A stretch of 56,408 bases of DNA from a bacterium (GTDB lineage Bacteria > Armatimonadota > Abditibacteriia > Abditibacteriales > Abditibacteriaceae), in assembly GCA_004172935.1 (NCBI GenBank), contig SDZD01000040.1, positions 1 to 56,408 of the forward strand, written 5' to 3'. Below, one piece after another: positions 7,479 to 15,498 of the stretch. Position numbers and translations under genes: made by a program. Position 1 is the first letter of the stretch; each line of letters begins with the position of its first letter. The notes beneath the pieces were generated by a model. It saw nothing but the letters and a program-made list of their open reading frames with translations, searched no databases and was not told where the DNA came from.

Positions 7479-8753
7479 ATGAAACGGACGAAAATTTGGA
7501 CGGCTTACTGGGCTGGCGTGTTTGCGGCGTCGGGAGTGCTGATGGGGGCGGCGGCGCCTGCGCGCGCTTATGAGACCGATACCCACTTCACCATGACCTT
7601 CATTTTGTGTCGGGCGGCGGGTATGACCGATGGCGAGGCGCTGACGGTGGCGCGTTACGATCAGGGCATGGATGATTCGGCGGGTACGGTTGCCAACGAT
7701 GGCGCCATTCCGCACACGCAGGAAGAGCATCTGTGGCACTCGATTCCGGTTAACGGCACGGCAACTGAGGTTCTGCAACGCAAGAACGTGTTGTGGGGGC
7801 AAGTGCTGAACGAAGCGAATCCCGATACCCGCTTGAAGCGGCTCGGCGTGTTCTTCCACTATCAGCAGGACACCTGGGCGCATCGCCATCACCCCAACAG
7901 CGCGGCGACGGGGTTCAATCCCTATCAGGTGCCCGTGGGGCACGCGCTTGACGGGCATCAGCCCGACCGTCCGCCATTCGACCCGGTATGCGCGCTGCGT
8001 TGCCTCGAAGATGGAATCGGGTTCGCGCGCAACTATATCAGCACCTGTTTGCGCCGGACGCCGAACGCGCTGTTCAATGGCTACACGCCCGCCGCTGGCG
8101 CGGTGGATACCAACTGGGGGGATAGTCGCAAGGGCAAATACTTCAACCAATTGCAGTTGGATACCTCGACGCCCGCGCGGGCTGCGCTAACCGATTTGAT
8201 TCGCACGCAAATTGGGGTGTACAAGAGTTCCTTCGATGCTAATCCGGCCTTTTTCGGGCGTAGCACCGCCGACGAGGCGAGCTTTATGCCGATGTCCCTC
8301 GCGCTTCAGGGGGCTTGCAGTCGGCGCCAACTGGGCATCATTGTTCCGGTAACACGGCAGCAGGTGAACAGCCTCACGACGGCTCAGATACTGGGTAACT
8401 TTGGTTCGACGGATTACACGGTGCGGGTTTATACCGGCGACCGCTCATTGGCCGGAACCGATGCCAACATCTTCCTCTCGTTGCAGGGGACAACGGGCAG
8501 CATCAGCGAACAGCGTTTGAATGGGCTGATTTCGGGTGATGCCTTCGAGCGCAACTCGACCAATACCTGCGTACTGCGCAATTTGGCCATGATCGGCAAT
8601 TTGACGAGCATTACCGTGCGCAGCGATGACGCGGGGCTGGCTTCGGGCTGGTTCCTGGGCTGGATAGAAATCAGCGCGCCGGGAATCCCGACACGCCGCT
8701 TCACGCTGAACAACTGGATCGAGAAGCCCAATTTGAGGCGGACTTTGAATTAA
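7479..8753 (+). CDS. Secreted zinc-dependent phospholipase C-like protein with C-terminal PLAT domain
   Basis: A 424-residue exported protein. The signal peptide is about 1-30 (cleavage after ARA). Residues 31-240 are rich in metal-type residues in the order expected for the zinc PLC/S1-P1 helical fold: H36, D61, H84/H87, the cluster H127-x3-D131-x3-H135 (HYQQDTWAH) and H155-x2-D158 (GHALDGH). Residues about 312-422 form a PLAT/LH2 beta-sandwich (YTVRVYTGD, AGTDANIFLSLQG, WFLGWIEI, NNWI). PLAT domains bind membranes. Zinc-PLC plus PLAT is the layout of clostridial alpha-toxin. The metal ligands are only approximately conserved, so lipase activity is inference; DUF6765-type proteins are an alternative for the N-terminal half. 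Confidence 0.65.
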   Translation: MKRTKIWTAYWAGVFAASGVLMGAAAPARAYETDTHFTMTFILCRAAGMTDGEALTVARYDQGMDDSAGTVANDGAIPHTQEEHLWHSIPVNGTATEVLQRKNVLWGQVLNEANPDTRLKRLGVFFHYQQDTWAHRHHPNSAATGFNPYQVPVGHALDGHQPDRPPFDPVCALRCLEDGIGFARNYISTCLRRTPNALFNGYTPAAGAVDTNWGDSRKGKYFNQLQLDTSTPARAALTDLIRTQIGVYKSSFDANPAFFGRSTADEASFMPMSLALQGACSRRQLGIIVPVTRQQVNSLTTAQILGNFGSTDYTVRVYTGDRSLAGTDANIFLSLQGTTGSISEQRLNGLISGDAFERNSTNTCVLRNLAMIGNLTSITVRSDDAGLASGWFLGWIEISAPGIPTRRFTLNNWIEKPNLRRTLN

Positions 8754-8787
8754 GGGGGCTTATTTGCCCTTACGGGCACAGGCCAAT

Positions 8788-8826
8788 AAAAAAGCGGGCA
8801 TCTCGGATTGAGATGCCCGCTTTTTG
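8788..8826. terminator. Strong bidirectional terminator
   Basis: AAAAAAGCGGGCATCTC and GAGATGCCCGCTTTTT form a near-perfect stem around GGATT, with an A-tract on one side and a T-tract on the other. It serves the PLAT gene on plus and faces the gene remnant on minus. Confidence 0.9.
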
Positions 8827-8840
8827 TGGTTTGTTGCCGC

Positions 8841-8896
8841 TTAGGGTTTGTGGGTAACGTCGTCGATTTGTTTGTTGACATTGCGGGTGCCAAAAA
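8841..8896 (-). pseudogene. 3'-end remnant of a glycine-zipper gene
   Basis: Bases 8841-8876 are identical over 36 bases to the 3' end (9386-9421) of the intact glycine-zipper gene and include its stop codon. Read on the minus strand they give GTRNVNKQIDDVTHKP-stop against GATRDVNKQIDDVTHKP-stop in the intact gene. Upstream similarity is lost at about 8896, and no start or zipper segment remains. A hairpin terminator follows it, as for the intact gene. It is therefore a truncated duplicate, with the small plus-strand gene 8975-9319 between the two copies. Confidence 0.75.
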
Positions 8897-8974
8897 ACGG
8901 GTGGCTTGCAGGCGGTCTATTCCCTATATATCTTCATGTAACTTGCAGTTGGTTAGGGCCACACTCGCGGCCTT

Positions 8975-9319
8975 ATGTTTGGATTTAGTAACGCTTTGCG
9001 CTCGGATGGTCACAGCCCATCCGACTCCTATGTTCCTCAGGTGAGAGCGGCGAATGCGTTAGCCGACCTGCTGAAGAGGACGCGGCCCTATTTGTCGGAT
9101 CAGATTAGCGAACTGCAAACCATTGTGACCCGTTGCCAGCGCACTTTGGATGAGAATGAAGTGGAACAGAATCAGGCAGAAATGAGCGCAGAACATGATG
9201 CCCGCATTTCTCCGGGTGCCACGGCCATTACCGAGAAGGCGCTCGCTGCACAGGGCGAATTGGATGGAGCCACTCAGGCTTTGCTCGATCTGCGTCACGA
9301 GGGGCCTACGGAAGAGTAG
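8975..9319 (+). CDS. Small coiled-coil protein of unknown function
   Basis: A 114-residue hydrophilic protein without signal peptide or membrane helix. Residues about 25-70 (ALADLLKRTRPYLSDQISELQ, TLDENEVEQNQAEM) and 80-108 look helical with coiled-coil spacing. No clear ribosome site precedes the ATG, so the start is uncertain. It sits between the truncated and the intact copies of a glycine-zipper gene and ends 15 bases before a strong terminator. No family recognised. Confidence 0.55.
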   Translation: MFGFSNALRSDGHSPSDSYVPQVRAANALADLLKRTRPYLSDQISELQTIVTRCQRTLDENEVEQNQAEMSAEHDARISPGATAITEKALAAQGELDGATQALLDLRHEGPTEE

Positions 9320-9334
9320 GGGCTGTGACTTGAA

Positions 9335-9370
9335 CAAAAAAGCGGATTCCGAAAGGAATCCGCTTTTTTG
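9335..9370. terminator. Strong bidirectional terminator
   Basis: AAAAAAGCGGATTCC and GGAATCCGCTTTTTT form a perfect stem with a GAAA tetraloop. It lies between the convergent coiled-coil gene and glycine-zipper gene. Confidence 0.93.
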
Positions 9371-9385
9371 TGGCTTGTAAGCCCA

Positions 9386-9694
9386 TTAGGGTTTGTGGGT
9401 AACGTCGTCGATTTGTTTGTTTACGTCGCGGGTGGCACCTTCGCCGACTCCGGTGATGGTGTTGTCGTTATCGTGCTGATCGACAACGCCTACTGCTGCG
9501 CCAGAAGCTCCGGCTCCGAGGAGGCCACCCGCGACAGCGCCGATGACAGTTCCGGCTGGCCCAGCTACTGAACCGGCTGCTGCGCCGACGGCAACTCCGC
9601 CGATGCCACCCAGAGCGGCGCCTTTTTCGGCGTCGTTATGAGGGCTGTCGTCTATTCCGTGTTGGATGTTGTCCTGTGTATTTTCTGTAGCCAT
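9386..9694 (-). CDS. Glycine-zipper protein
   Basis: A 102-residue protein beginning MATENTQDN. The ATG at 9694 is chosen because AGGAG lies upstream in the transcript; the frame remains open further upstream without such a site. Residues about 25-70 are a long Gly/Ala run with GxxxG spacing (GGIGGVAVGAAAGSVAGPAG), typical of glycine-zipper membrane-inserting hairpins. The hydrophilic tail ends VNKQIDDVTHKP. A paralogue lies at 12856-13122 and a truncated copy at 8841-8896. Such proteins are often stress or envelope associated; the role here is unknown. Confidence 0.75.
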   Translation of the reverse strand: MATENTQDNIQHGIDDSPHNDAEKGAALGGIGGVAVGAAAGSVAGPAGTVIGAVAGGLLGAGASGAAVGVVDQHDNDNTITGVGEGATRDVNKQIDDVTHKP

Positions 9695-9809
9695 AATGTT
9701 TGTTTCTCCTATGAGATACCTGAAAAAAGGTATTGCCAAGGATTAATGCATTAAGCGTGCCGAGAAGGGAGGGGGGATAATGGCGAGGGATTTCCCTGAG
9801 GGTTTTACC

Positions 9810-10640
9810 CTATTGGGCTTCGGTTGCGGCGGGCAGTGGGCGCACCCAGATGTTGCGGTAACGGACTCGGTCGCCGTGGTCTTGCAAGCGCAAGGGAGCG
9901 GTTGGCTCGTGGGCTTCGTAGCGGCCCAGTTGGCGGTGCTGGGTGGTGCCGAGCAGTTCGGTGTGGTTTTGCACGACCACGCCGTTATGGATGGCGGTGA
10001 TGTAGGCGGGCGACTCCAATTTGCCGTCTTTGAAGCGCGGTGCTGTCCATAGCACGTCGTAGCTTTGCCACTGGCCGGGTGGGCGCGAGGCGTTGACGAG
10101 CGGCGGGGTTTGTCCGTAGACGGCTCCGGCCTGACCATCGGGGTAGGTCGGGTTGTTGTAGCAATCGAGAACCTGAAGTTCGTAGCGGTTCATGATGATG
10201 ATGCCGCTGTTGCCGCGTCCCTGTCCGCTGCCTTTGACTTCTTCGGGAGCGCACCACTCGATGTGCAGTTGCATATCGCCGAACGAGTCTTTGGTGAGGA
10301 TGTCGCCGCCGCCGGGTGTGCCTCCGGGCGGAACCATCATGGAGCCGTCTTTGAGCACCCAACCCGAAGCGGCGCCGTTGCCCGCTTGCCACTTCGAGAG
10401 GTCGGTGCCGTCGAAGAGCACGATAGCATCCGCCGGGGCTTTGGTGAAGGGGCCTTCGGCGGGTGGAACGACGATCTGTGGTTGGGGGCGATTCGGGTCG
10501 TGAACGTGCCACTTATCGCCGGGGAGGAACGGGGTGTCGGTGTAGCCGACGACTTTGGGAGTGTCCTGTGCGTATAGACCCGCTGTGGCCGCGACGACGC
10601 CCGCGACGGTCATGAGCGCTTTGAAAAAGTGCGATTTCAC
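9810..10640 (-). CDS. Secreted DUF1080 (3-keto-disaccharide hydrolase family) protein
   Basis: A 276-residue exported protein with signal peptide about 1-24 (ending LYA). The DUF1080 beta-jellyroll core begins IVLFDGTDLSKWQ. It contains GNSGIIIMNRYELQVLD, then GQAGAVYGQ and ASRPPGQWQSYDV, and ends in LRLQDHGDRVRYRNIWVRPL. These are hallmark stretches of the family, some members of which cleave 3-keto-glycosides made by periplasmic oxidoreductases. No partner oxidoreductase gene is adjacent. A role in sugar catabolism outside the cytoplasm is likely; the substrate is unknown. Confidence 0.9.
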   Translation of the reverse strand: MKSHFFKALMTVAGVVAATAGLYAQDTPKVVGYTDTPFLPGDKWHVHDPNRPQPQIVVPPAEGPFTKAPADAIVLFDGTDLSKWQAGNGAASGWVLKDGSMMVPPGGTPGGGDILTKDSFGDMQLHIEWCAPEEVKGSGQGRGNSGIIIMNRYELQVLDCYNNPTYPDGQAGAVYGQTPPLVNASRPPGQWQSYDVLWTAPRFKDGKLESPAYITAIHNGVVVQNHTELLGTTQHRQLGRYEAHEPTAPLRLQDHGDRVRYRNIWVRPLPAATEAQ

Positions 10641-10799
10641 AACCTTATCTTAACGAGCAGCGCAACTTGATAGCGTTTCCAGGGGGCTTTCACGCTGACG
10701 TCAATTTAAGGCTAAATGTATCAACTTCATGTCCGGTGCTTGATGTTGATTTATTGGTGGAGGAAACTAGCCAGTGTTCGCGGCTCTTCCGCATTCTCC

Positions 10800-11468
10800 A
10801 TGCCTTCGTTTCCTACTTCTTCCCGATTCCTACACCCAGCTTTCACCCTAATAGAGCTTTTAGTTGTCATCGCGATTATCGCGATTCTGGCTGCCATCTT
10901 GTTCCCTGTGTTCGCTCGTGCGCGCGAGAATGCGCGCCGTTCTTCGTGCGCTAGTAATCTCAAGCAAATCGGGCTTGCGGTGACACAATATGTGCAGGAT
11001 TACGACGAGCGATTTATGCCGGTGTCCAACGCTCCCATGCGTCTGCCCATTCGACTCGCTCCCTACATGAAGAGTCGGCAGCTGTGGAAATGCCCCACCA
11101 GCACCTTCGATGGCGATGAGTGGGATGGCACGCAAGAGGATGTCAATGTCAGTTATGGCTTTAATGGCGCCTGGTTGTATGACCAATCTTTGGCGGCAGT
11201 CGCCAAGAGCAGCGAAACGGTTCTTTATGTCGAAGACCAAAGCGGAGCCAATCTTCCGGGTGTGCATAGTTGTTATCCAGCACAGGGCTACCCCGGTTTC
11301 ACAATGGGAACGCCCATCTATCGACACTTCGACCGAGCCAACGTCGCTTTTGTCGATGGGCATGTGAAGGCGTTGAACTTCGCCAATCTCGAAAAATCGG
11401 CGACTGACGAGGACGGTATCACTCTCAACCCCACCACCGATTACGCGGTGTTGTGGAATCGGTTTTAA
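10800..11468 (+). CDS. Pseudopilin-like protein with H-x9-DG motif
   Basis: A type II secretion/type IV pilin-like secreted protein (about 222 aa). A short leader is followed by the prepilin motif AFTLIELLVVIAIIAILAA, with Glu at position 5 of the mature helix. Cleavage would follow Ala rather than the usual Gly. The helix runs into FPVFARARENARR and NLKQIGLA, the DUF1559-like pattern. The C-terminal end has the H-x9-DG motif (HFDRANVAFVDG). The start is uncertain: ATG 10800 gives a short leader, ATG 10716 a long one, and neither has a clear ribosome site. Such genes are numerous in Armatimonadota and the PVC phyla. A similar gene lies at 50412-51137. Confidence 0.82.
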   Translation: MPSFPTSSRFLHPAFTLIELLVVIAIIAILAAILFPVFARARENARRSSCASNLKQIGLAVTQYVQDYDERFMPVSNAPMRLPIRLAPYMKSRQLWKCPTSTFDGDEWDGTQEDVNVSYGFNGAWLYDQSLAAVAKSSETVLYVEDQSGANLPGVHSCYPAQGYPGFTMGTPIYRHFDRANVAFVDGHVKALNFANLEKSATDEDGITLNPTTDYAVLWNRF

Positions 11469-11576
11469 AGGCTGCACATCCCCAAAAAATGGATGATTAA
11501 GACGCGCCGAGGCGCGTCTCTACGGGGGATGTTGGGCCAGCTATTAGGGTAATATCGGCGCTGGGCTGAAGCGACT

Positions 11577-12557
11577 GTGGTAAAAATCGGTTGTATGGCC
11601 CTTTTGCCCTGGTTTCGGTCGCGTCCTCGTCGTGAATTGCATGTCGCCCACTTTGAAGGGGTGTTGGGGACTTCGCTGGAACTGCAAATTGTCGCGCACA
11701 GTGAGCGGGCGGGGCAGGGCGCCGAAGAGGTGGTTTTGCTTGAAATCGACCGGCTGGAAGCGGTGTTCAATGCCTATCGGCCCGGCAGCGAGTTGCGGCA
11801 GTGGCAGGAGACGCACGGCGAAGCGGTGGCGGTTTCGAGCGAACTGGCGGGGCTGTTGATGCGCGCCGAGCAGTGGCGCGTGCGCAGTTCGGGGGCATTC
11901 AATCCGGCGGTTGAGGCGTTTTCGCGGCTATGGGCCGACCATGCGGCGCGCGCTGTGCCCGTCGAGGGCGCCGATTTGGCGCCGCTACTGAAGCAGATCG
12001 GGGGGCCGCTGTGGGAAGTCGATGTGGAAAGTTCGACAGCGCGGCGGCTGACGACTTTGCCCGTCACGCTCAACTCTATCGCGAAGGGGTTTATTATTGA
12101 TGCGGCTTGCGAAGTCGCGGCGGCGCGCGCCGATGTGTTCGAGGTGATGCTCAACATCGGCGGCGACTTGCGCCACGCCGGGACGAAGGCGGTTCCAGTT
12201 GCCATTGCCAACCCGCGCGGCGATGCCGAGAACGCGGCGCCCGCTGACCGCATCGGGCTATTCAATGCGGGTGTGGCGACCAGTGGCAACTATCGGCGCG
12301 GCTTTCAAATCGGCGAACAGTGGCATTCGCATGTCCTCGACCCCCGTAGTGGGAGGCCCGTTGAAGAGCTGGTGGGGGTGTCGGTGCTGGCGCCCGATGC
12401 CGCTACTGCCGATGTATTGGCGACGGCTTTCTCGGTGCTGGCGCCTTCGCAATCGCTGGCAATGGCCGACTCGCTGGGAGATGTCGGGGTTCTACTCATC
12501 GCCGCCAATGGCGAGCGATGGGAGAACGGGTTCTGGGGACGGGCGCGGGGTTTTTAG
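11577..12557 (+). CDS. apbE: FAD:protein FMN transferase (ApbE family)
   Basis: This enzyme attaches FMN covalently to Thr/Ser of target flavoproteins, usually on the outer face of the membrane. Family signatures are in order: YRPGSELRQW, SGAFNPAVEAF, TLNSIAKGFIID, the glycine-rich NIGGDLRHAG, VATSGNY, HVLDPRSGRP and the metal/catalytic APDAATADVLATAFSVL. Length 326 is normal. There is no obvious signal peptide or lipobox, so it may act in the cytosol or be anchored otherwise. The start is GTG 11577 or ATG 11595. It stands alone here; DUF2271 and PepSY genes at 28.7-30 kb are frequent ApbE partners in other genomes. Confidence 0.92.
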   Translation: MVKIGCMALLPWFRSRPRRELHVAHFEGVLGTSLELQIVAHSERAGQGAEEVVLLEIDRLEAVFNAYRPGSELRQWQETHGEAVAVSSELAGLLMRAEQWRVRSSGAFNPAVEAFSRLWADHAARAVPVEGADLAPLLKQIGGPLWEVDVESSTARRLTTLPVTLNSIAKGFIIDAACEVAAARADVFEVMLNIGGDLRHAGTKAVPVAIANPRGDAENAAPADRIGLFNAGVATSGNYRRGFQIGEQWHSHVLDPRSGRPVEELVGVSVLAPDAATADVLATAFSVLAPSQSLAMADSLGDVGVLLIAANGERWENGFWGRARGF

Positions 12558-12574
12558 GTGCTGTTGGTTGGCGA

Positions 12575-12634
12575 ATTAAACACAGAGGGCACAAAGGAGC
12601 TTAAGAAGCACAGAGGGGTTTTTGAGAGGGGGTG
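12575..12634. repeat. Dispersed CACAGAGG-type repeat, copy 2
   Basis: ATTAAACACAGAGGGCACAA continuing to GAAGCACAGAGGGGTTTTTG matches copies at 6341 and 25716. A further degenerate unit (TTTTAACCGTAGAGGGGCAG) lies near 12751. Otherwise the interval 12558-12821 has no supported gene. Confidence 0.72.
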
Positions 12635-12821
12635 TGGCGGGGCTTATTTGGTGATTTTTAGCCGCCGATGGACGCAGATTTTGACGCCGATGATTTGTTG
12701 GATGTTGGTGGGCTTGATTCTTATCGGGTGGAGAGGGGATGGTTTTGATTTTTAACCGTAGAGGGGCAGAGAGATTTTTGAGGTTTTTGAGTTGGGGGAG
12801 AGAGATAGAGGGGGAGTTGGG

Positions 12822-12852
12822 AAAAGCGGCCTTTATTGGAGGCCGCTTTTTG
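12822..12852. terminator. Hairpin terminator for minus-strand glycine-zipper gene
   Basis: AAAAGCGGCCT and AGGCCGCTTTTT pair around TTATTGG. It lies immediately after the stop codon of the minus-strand gene that begins at 12856. Confidence 0.88.
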
Positions 12853-12855
12853 TGG

Positions 12856-13122
12856 TTAGGGGTTGTCGGTGGTTTTTTCGGTGGCAGGTGAGGGAGTTGG
12901 GTGGTGATGATGGTGGTGTGGGGGATGGGTGGCGGTTTCGCCGACCCCGGCTCCGATGAGTCCCCCCGCGACTATGCCAATGGCTGTGCCCACTGGCCCC
13001 GCTGCCGAACCTGCCGTGGCGCCGATGGCGGCTCCGGCCAGGCTGCCGACTGCGGCGCCTTTCTCGATGCCATGATGGGGAACTTGCTCGTGGTTGTGCT
13101 GGCTGTCTTGTTGTGTTGCCAT
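12856..13122 (-). CDS. Glycine-zipper protein with His-rich tail
   Basis: An 88-residue paralogue of the protein at 9386-9694. Both start MAT, carry a short polar N-terminus ending EKGAA(V/L)G and then a Gly/Ala zipper (GSLAGAAIGATAGSAAGPVG). ATG 13122 is chosen because AGGAGG lies 9 bases upstream. The tail differs: it contains a run of six His (HPPHHHHHHP) suitable for binding transition metals, followed by a Pro/Thr-rich end. Membrane insertion by the zipper is inferred; metal binding is only suggested by composition. Confidence 0.72.
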   Translation of the reverse strand: MATQQDSQHNHEQVPHHGIEKGAAVGSLAGAAIGATAGSAAGPVGTAIGIVAGGLIGAGVGETATHPPHHHHHHPTPSPATEKTTDNP

Positions 13123-13225
13123 AGTGGTCAATCCTCCTTGCAAAATATCCTGAGCCAAAGAAGCGCACACTGCGTGCCGTGTCACAGATGTTGGGCAAAG
13201 GAGTGAGGGGAATCTGAATTGAGAC

Positions 13226-13435
13226 TTGGGGGTAACAGGCATTTACGAGGATGCTAATCGTGGCGACTTCGCACAAATTTTTCTTGTCGTCAGTCTTGAT
13301 GAGAAGGCCGCTCTTCGCAAACTACACAATGATGAAGCTGAAGAACAAAATTGGGGACTTGCTACCTTGTTGACGAAGCCGAAAAAGGTTGTAGAACACG
13401 TCAGGGGATTTCGTTGTCTTGCTATTTTAGCCTAA
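13226..13435 (+). CDS. Doubtful small open frame, possible gene fragment
   Basis: A 69-residue frame starting at TTG. The translation (GIYEDANRGDFAQIFLVVSL and onward) is hydrophilic and looks protein-like, but no family is recognised. There is no clear ribosome site, and it overlaps the convergent membrane-protein gene by 9 bases. It may be the tail of a decayed gene. Listed because it is the only coding candidate in 13123-13426. Confidence 0.25.
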   Translation: MGVTGIYEDANRGDFAQIFLVVSLDEKAALRKLHNDEAEEQNWGLATLLTKPKKVVEHVRGFRCLAILA

Positions 13436-13813
13436 GGGGCTAATTTTGATGTTCTGTTTTACGTGTATGAGTTTTCCCCCTCTTACTTGTGCTGTTATCT
13501 GACCAGAATATCCACTTTCAATGTAGGTATCAATGAATAAAACGTGCTGTTTACCCACGTTCGCCCCATGTTTGATTGAAACAGATGACTCACCATGAGG
13601 ATTTACTTTAACCCACCTGCTCTTTCCGGCTTGAATATCGCCAACAGAGTACGAAGCGCCAGTCACATCAACGGAAACATTTTTCATTGCAGTTGGACCA
13701 AGATTTACTATTTCAAATTTGACTCCAGACCGCGAACCTAAGACTGTTAGCAAAATTACTAAAATTGCCAGAACGCCGCCGACAAATAAACATGTTTTCA
13801 ATATCATTTTCAT
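13427..13813 (-). CDS. Single-pass membrane-anchored small protein
   Basis: 128 residues with an N-terminal transmembrane anchor (ILKTCLFVGGVLAILVILLT, about 4-23). A beta-rich exposed domain follows (FEIVNLGPTAMKNVSVDVTG, VGDIQAGKSRWVKVNPHGES). Its layout suggests an Ig-like or DUF-type domain. Start ATG 13813 is preferred because AAGGTGA lies just upstream; an in-frame ATG eight codons earlier lacks this. No family named. Confidence 0.65.
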   Translation of the reverse strand: MKMILKTCLFVGGVLAILVILLTVLGSRSGVKFEIVNLGPTAMKNVSVDVTGASYSVGDIQAGKSRWVKVNPHGESSVSIKHGANVGKQHVLFIDTYIESGYSGQITAQVRGGKLIHVKQNIKISPLG

Positions 13814-13938
13814 GAGTTCACCTTTGGCCTCCTTCAATCCGCGTATCGAGATAATAACTTAACCACAAAAGCAGGGTTAGATAACGATACCAGAGCTTAT
13901 GTTGAAATGTCCCCAGATTGAGTTTCCATACACCCTCT

Positions 13939-14487
13939 ATGAGCGAATTATCCTACGAGCAAAGAAAACAGGCGTTGATTGACGAGATTACTGCGGCATT
14001 CGATGGTGTTTCCCGCGAGGGTGGTGTTTCGTATACGGAGGCTCGGATGCTGGATGATAAGGGGCCTTTCGCAACTGTAGAGGGGCTTGCCGAAGCACGA
14101 CGGCAGGACACCGAAACGCGATGGCAAGATGTGCCCGAAGACGACATCGGCTTGGGGGCAGGCCACTCGAACCTGAGCTTTTTAGACCCGATTGGGTTTC
14201 GCTATTATATTCCCGCTTATATCGTGTGGTATCTGCGCTATATGGATGAGGAAGACCCGCAATCGCCTTACTGTGACTCCAATACTTTTGGTTCGGTCAT
14301 CTCTGCTCTCAAGCTGCATGGTGGGAAGGAATGGGAAGAATACACTCTGACTCGTTTCCGCCTCTTCACAGCTAAACAGAGAAAAGCGATTGCCCACTTT
14401 CTGGAATTTGACGCAACGCGCAGAGTCGATTTGTCGCGTAACTCGGCGCAGGAAGCTTTGAGAAGTTACTGGCGCCAGTTTCTTTAA
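13939..14487 (+). CDS. DUF6714-like protein
   Basis: 182 residues, cytosolic. The order of features fits DUF6714: a helix with ITAAFDGVSREGGVSYTEAR, then AEARRQDTETRWQDVPEDDI, LSFLDPIGFRYYIPAYIVWY, and a C-terminal FTAKQRKAIAHFLEF. ATG 13939 is used; a TTG at 13918 is possible. Family members are uncharacterised and often found as single genes near other small orphan genes. The stop is 2 bases from the end of the convergent kinase gene. Confidence 0.7.
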   Translation: MSELSYEQRKQALIDEITAAFDGVSREGGVSYTEARMLDDKGPFATVEGLAEARRQDTETRWQDVPEDDIGLGAGHSNLSFLDPIGFRYYIPAYIVWYLRYMDEEDPQSPYCDSNTFGSVISALKLHGGKEWEEYTLTRFRLFTAKQRKAIAHFLEFDATRRVDLSRNSAQEALRSYWRQFL

Positions 14488-14489
14488 CT

Positions 14490-15008
14490 CTACTCTTTGG
14501 GGGGTTGCAGATGAGCCAACAACCTGCTTACTTCGGTAGGTTTGCTCAAAATAATCACGTTGCGGGTGGTTGAATACTCTTGGGCGTCTTTGATGAGCTT
14601 TGGGCGCAGGCGCGAGGGGAAAGTCCAGATGTGCTTTATCAAGTACGCATTGAGTTGTTCGCGGCAACCTTCGGCTCGGTCGGGGCGAGCTTTGGCGCGG
14701 AACTGGAAATAGCGTTTGATGACTCGAAGCAAACACAGATAACGCGGAAAATCGAGGAAGATAATCGTATCCGCTGCCTCGAAGCGTAGCTTGCGACTGC
14801 TGCTGAAATTGCCATCCAGAATCCACGAGTCCTTTTCGAGCAGCACTTTGAGGGTTTCTTGCCACTCATCTTCGGGCGTTTTTGTCCAGTTGGCTTTCCA
14901 GTACAACGCATCTAGATGAACGACCTCCAGGTATAGAATCGCGCCCAGTTGTTGCGCCAGAGTCGATTTGCCACTTCCCGCGCAACCCACCAGAACAATC
15001 CTTTTCAT
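14490..15008 (-). CDS. P-loop nucleotide kinase-like protein (FlaR/adenylate-kinase-like)
   Basis: 172 residues with a Walker A at 8-16 (GCAGSGKST), the following LAQQLGA helix, and VVHLDALYWKANWTKTP. The latter is the substrate-side segment typical of the small 'topology modulation'/AAA-17-like kinases. DTIIFLDFPRYLCLLRVIKR (Walker-B-like strand plus Arg helix) completes the core. Such proteins are probably small-molecule kinases or nucleotide-binding modulators; the substrate is unknown. It is convergent with the DUF6714 gene. Confidence 0.8.
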   Translation of the reverse strand: MKRIVLVGCAGSGKSTLAQQLGAILYLEVVHLDALYWKANWTKTPEDEWQETLKVLLEKDSWILDGNFSSSRKLRFEAADTIIFLDFPRYLCLLRVIKRYFQFRAKARPDRAEGCREQLNAYLIKHIWTFPSRLRPKLIKDAQEYSTTRNVIILSKPTEVSRLLAHLQPPKE

Positions 15009-15039
15009 GCCCCTTCATTTTACGACCACAAACGGTGCT

Positions 15040-15498
15040 TCATGAGCGCGTCAGTTGGCGAGGGCGCCTCGGCAATCCGTTGTTCGATGAAGGTTTCAGG
15101 GACAGGGTGCGGCCTTCGTCGAACTGGGCGCGCGATTGCTCGAAGTTGGGGATTTTTCCGGCTATCCAGAACCAGAACGGGGTGAATTGCTCCATAAGTT
15201 CGCGGCCATCCTCCGTCAGCGCGTATTCGACGCGCGGGGGCACTTCGGGGTAGACGGTGCGGGTGATGAGGCCGTCGCGTTCGAGCTGGCGCAGAGTTTG
15301 GGTCAGCATTTTCTGGCTCACCCCCGTCACTCTTTCCAGTAGGCGGGCGAAGCGCAGCGGTTCGTCGCTCTGGCTCAGTTCGTAGAGTGTCCACATCGGC
15401 CATTTGCCCGCGACTTGCCCGACGATTTCGCGCAGCATTTCTTCTTGTGCATCGTTGAGGCCGCTGCAATGCTGCTTCTTTCTGCCTTTAGTTACCAT
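15040..15498 (-). CDS. HxlR-family transcriptional regulator
   Basis: A 152-residue winged-helix regulator. HxlR hallmarks are KWPMWTLYELSQSDEPLRFARL, the recognition helix GVSQKMLTQTLRQLERDGLI and the wing RTVYPEVPPRVEYALTEDG. A Cys near the N-terminus (KKQHCSG) is at the position of redox-sensing cysteines in several HxlR proteins. Start ATG 15498 (MVTKGRKK) is chosen because the frame upstream overlaps the divergent promoter region. It is divergent from an SDR oxidoreductase, the usual arrangement in which the regulator controls its neighbour. The target and signal are inference. Confidence 0.9.
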   Translation of the reverse strand: MVTKGRKKQHCSGLNDAQEEMLREIVGQVAGKWPMWTLYELSQSDEPLRFARLLERVTGVSQKMLTQTLRQLERDGLITRTVYPEVPPRVEYALTEDGRELMEQFTPFWFWIAGKIPNFEQSRAQFDEGRTLSLKPSSNNGLPRRPRQLTRS

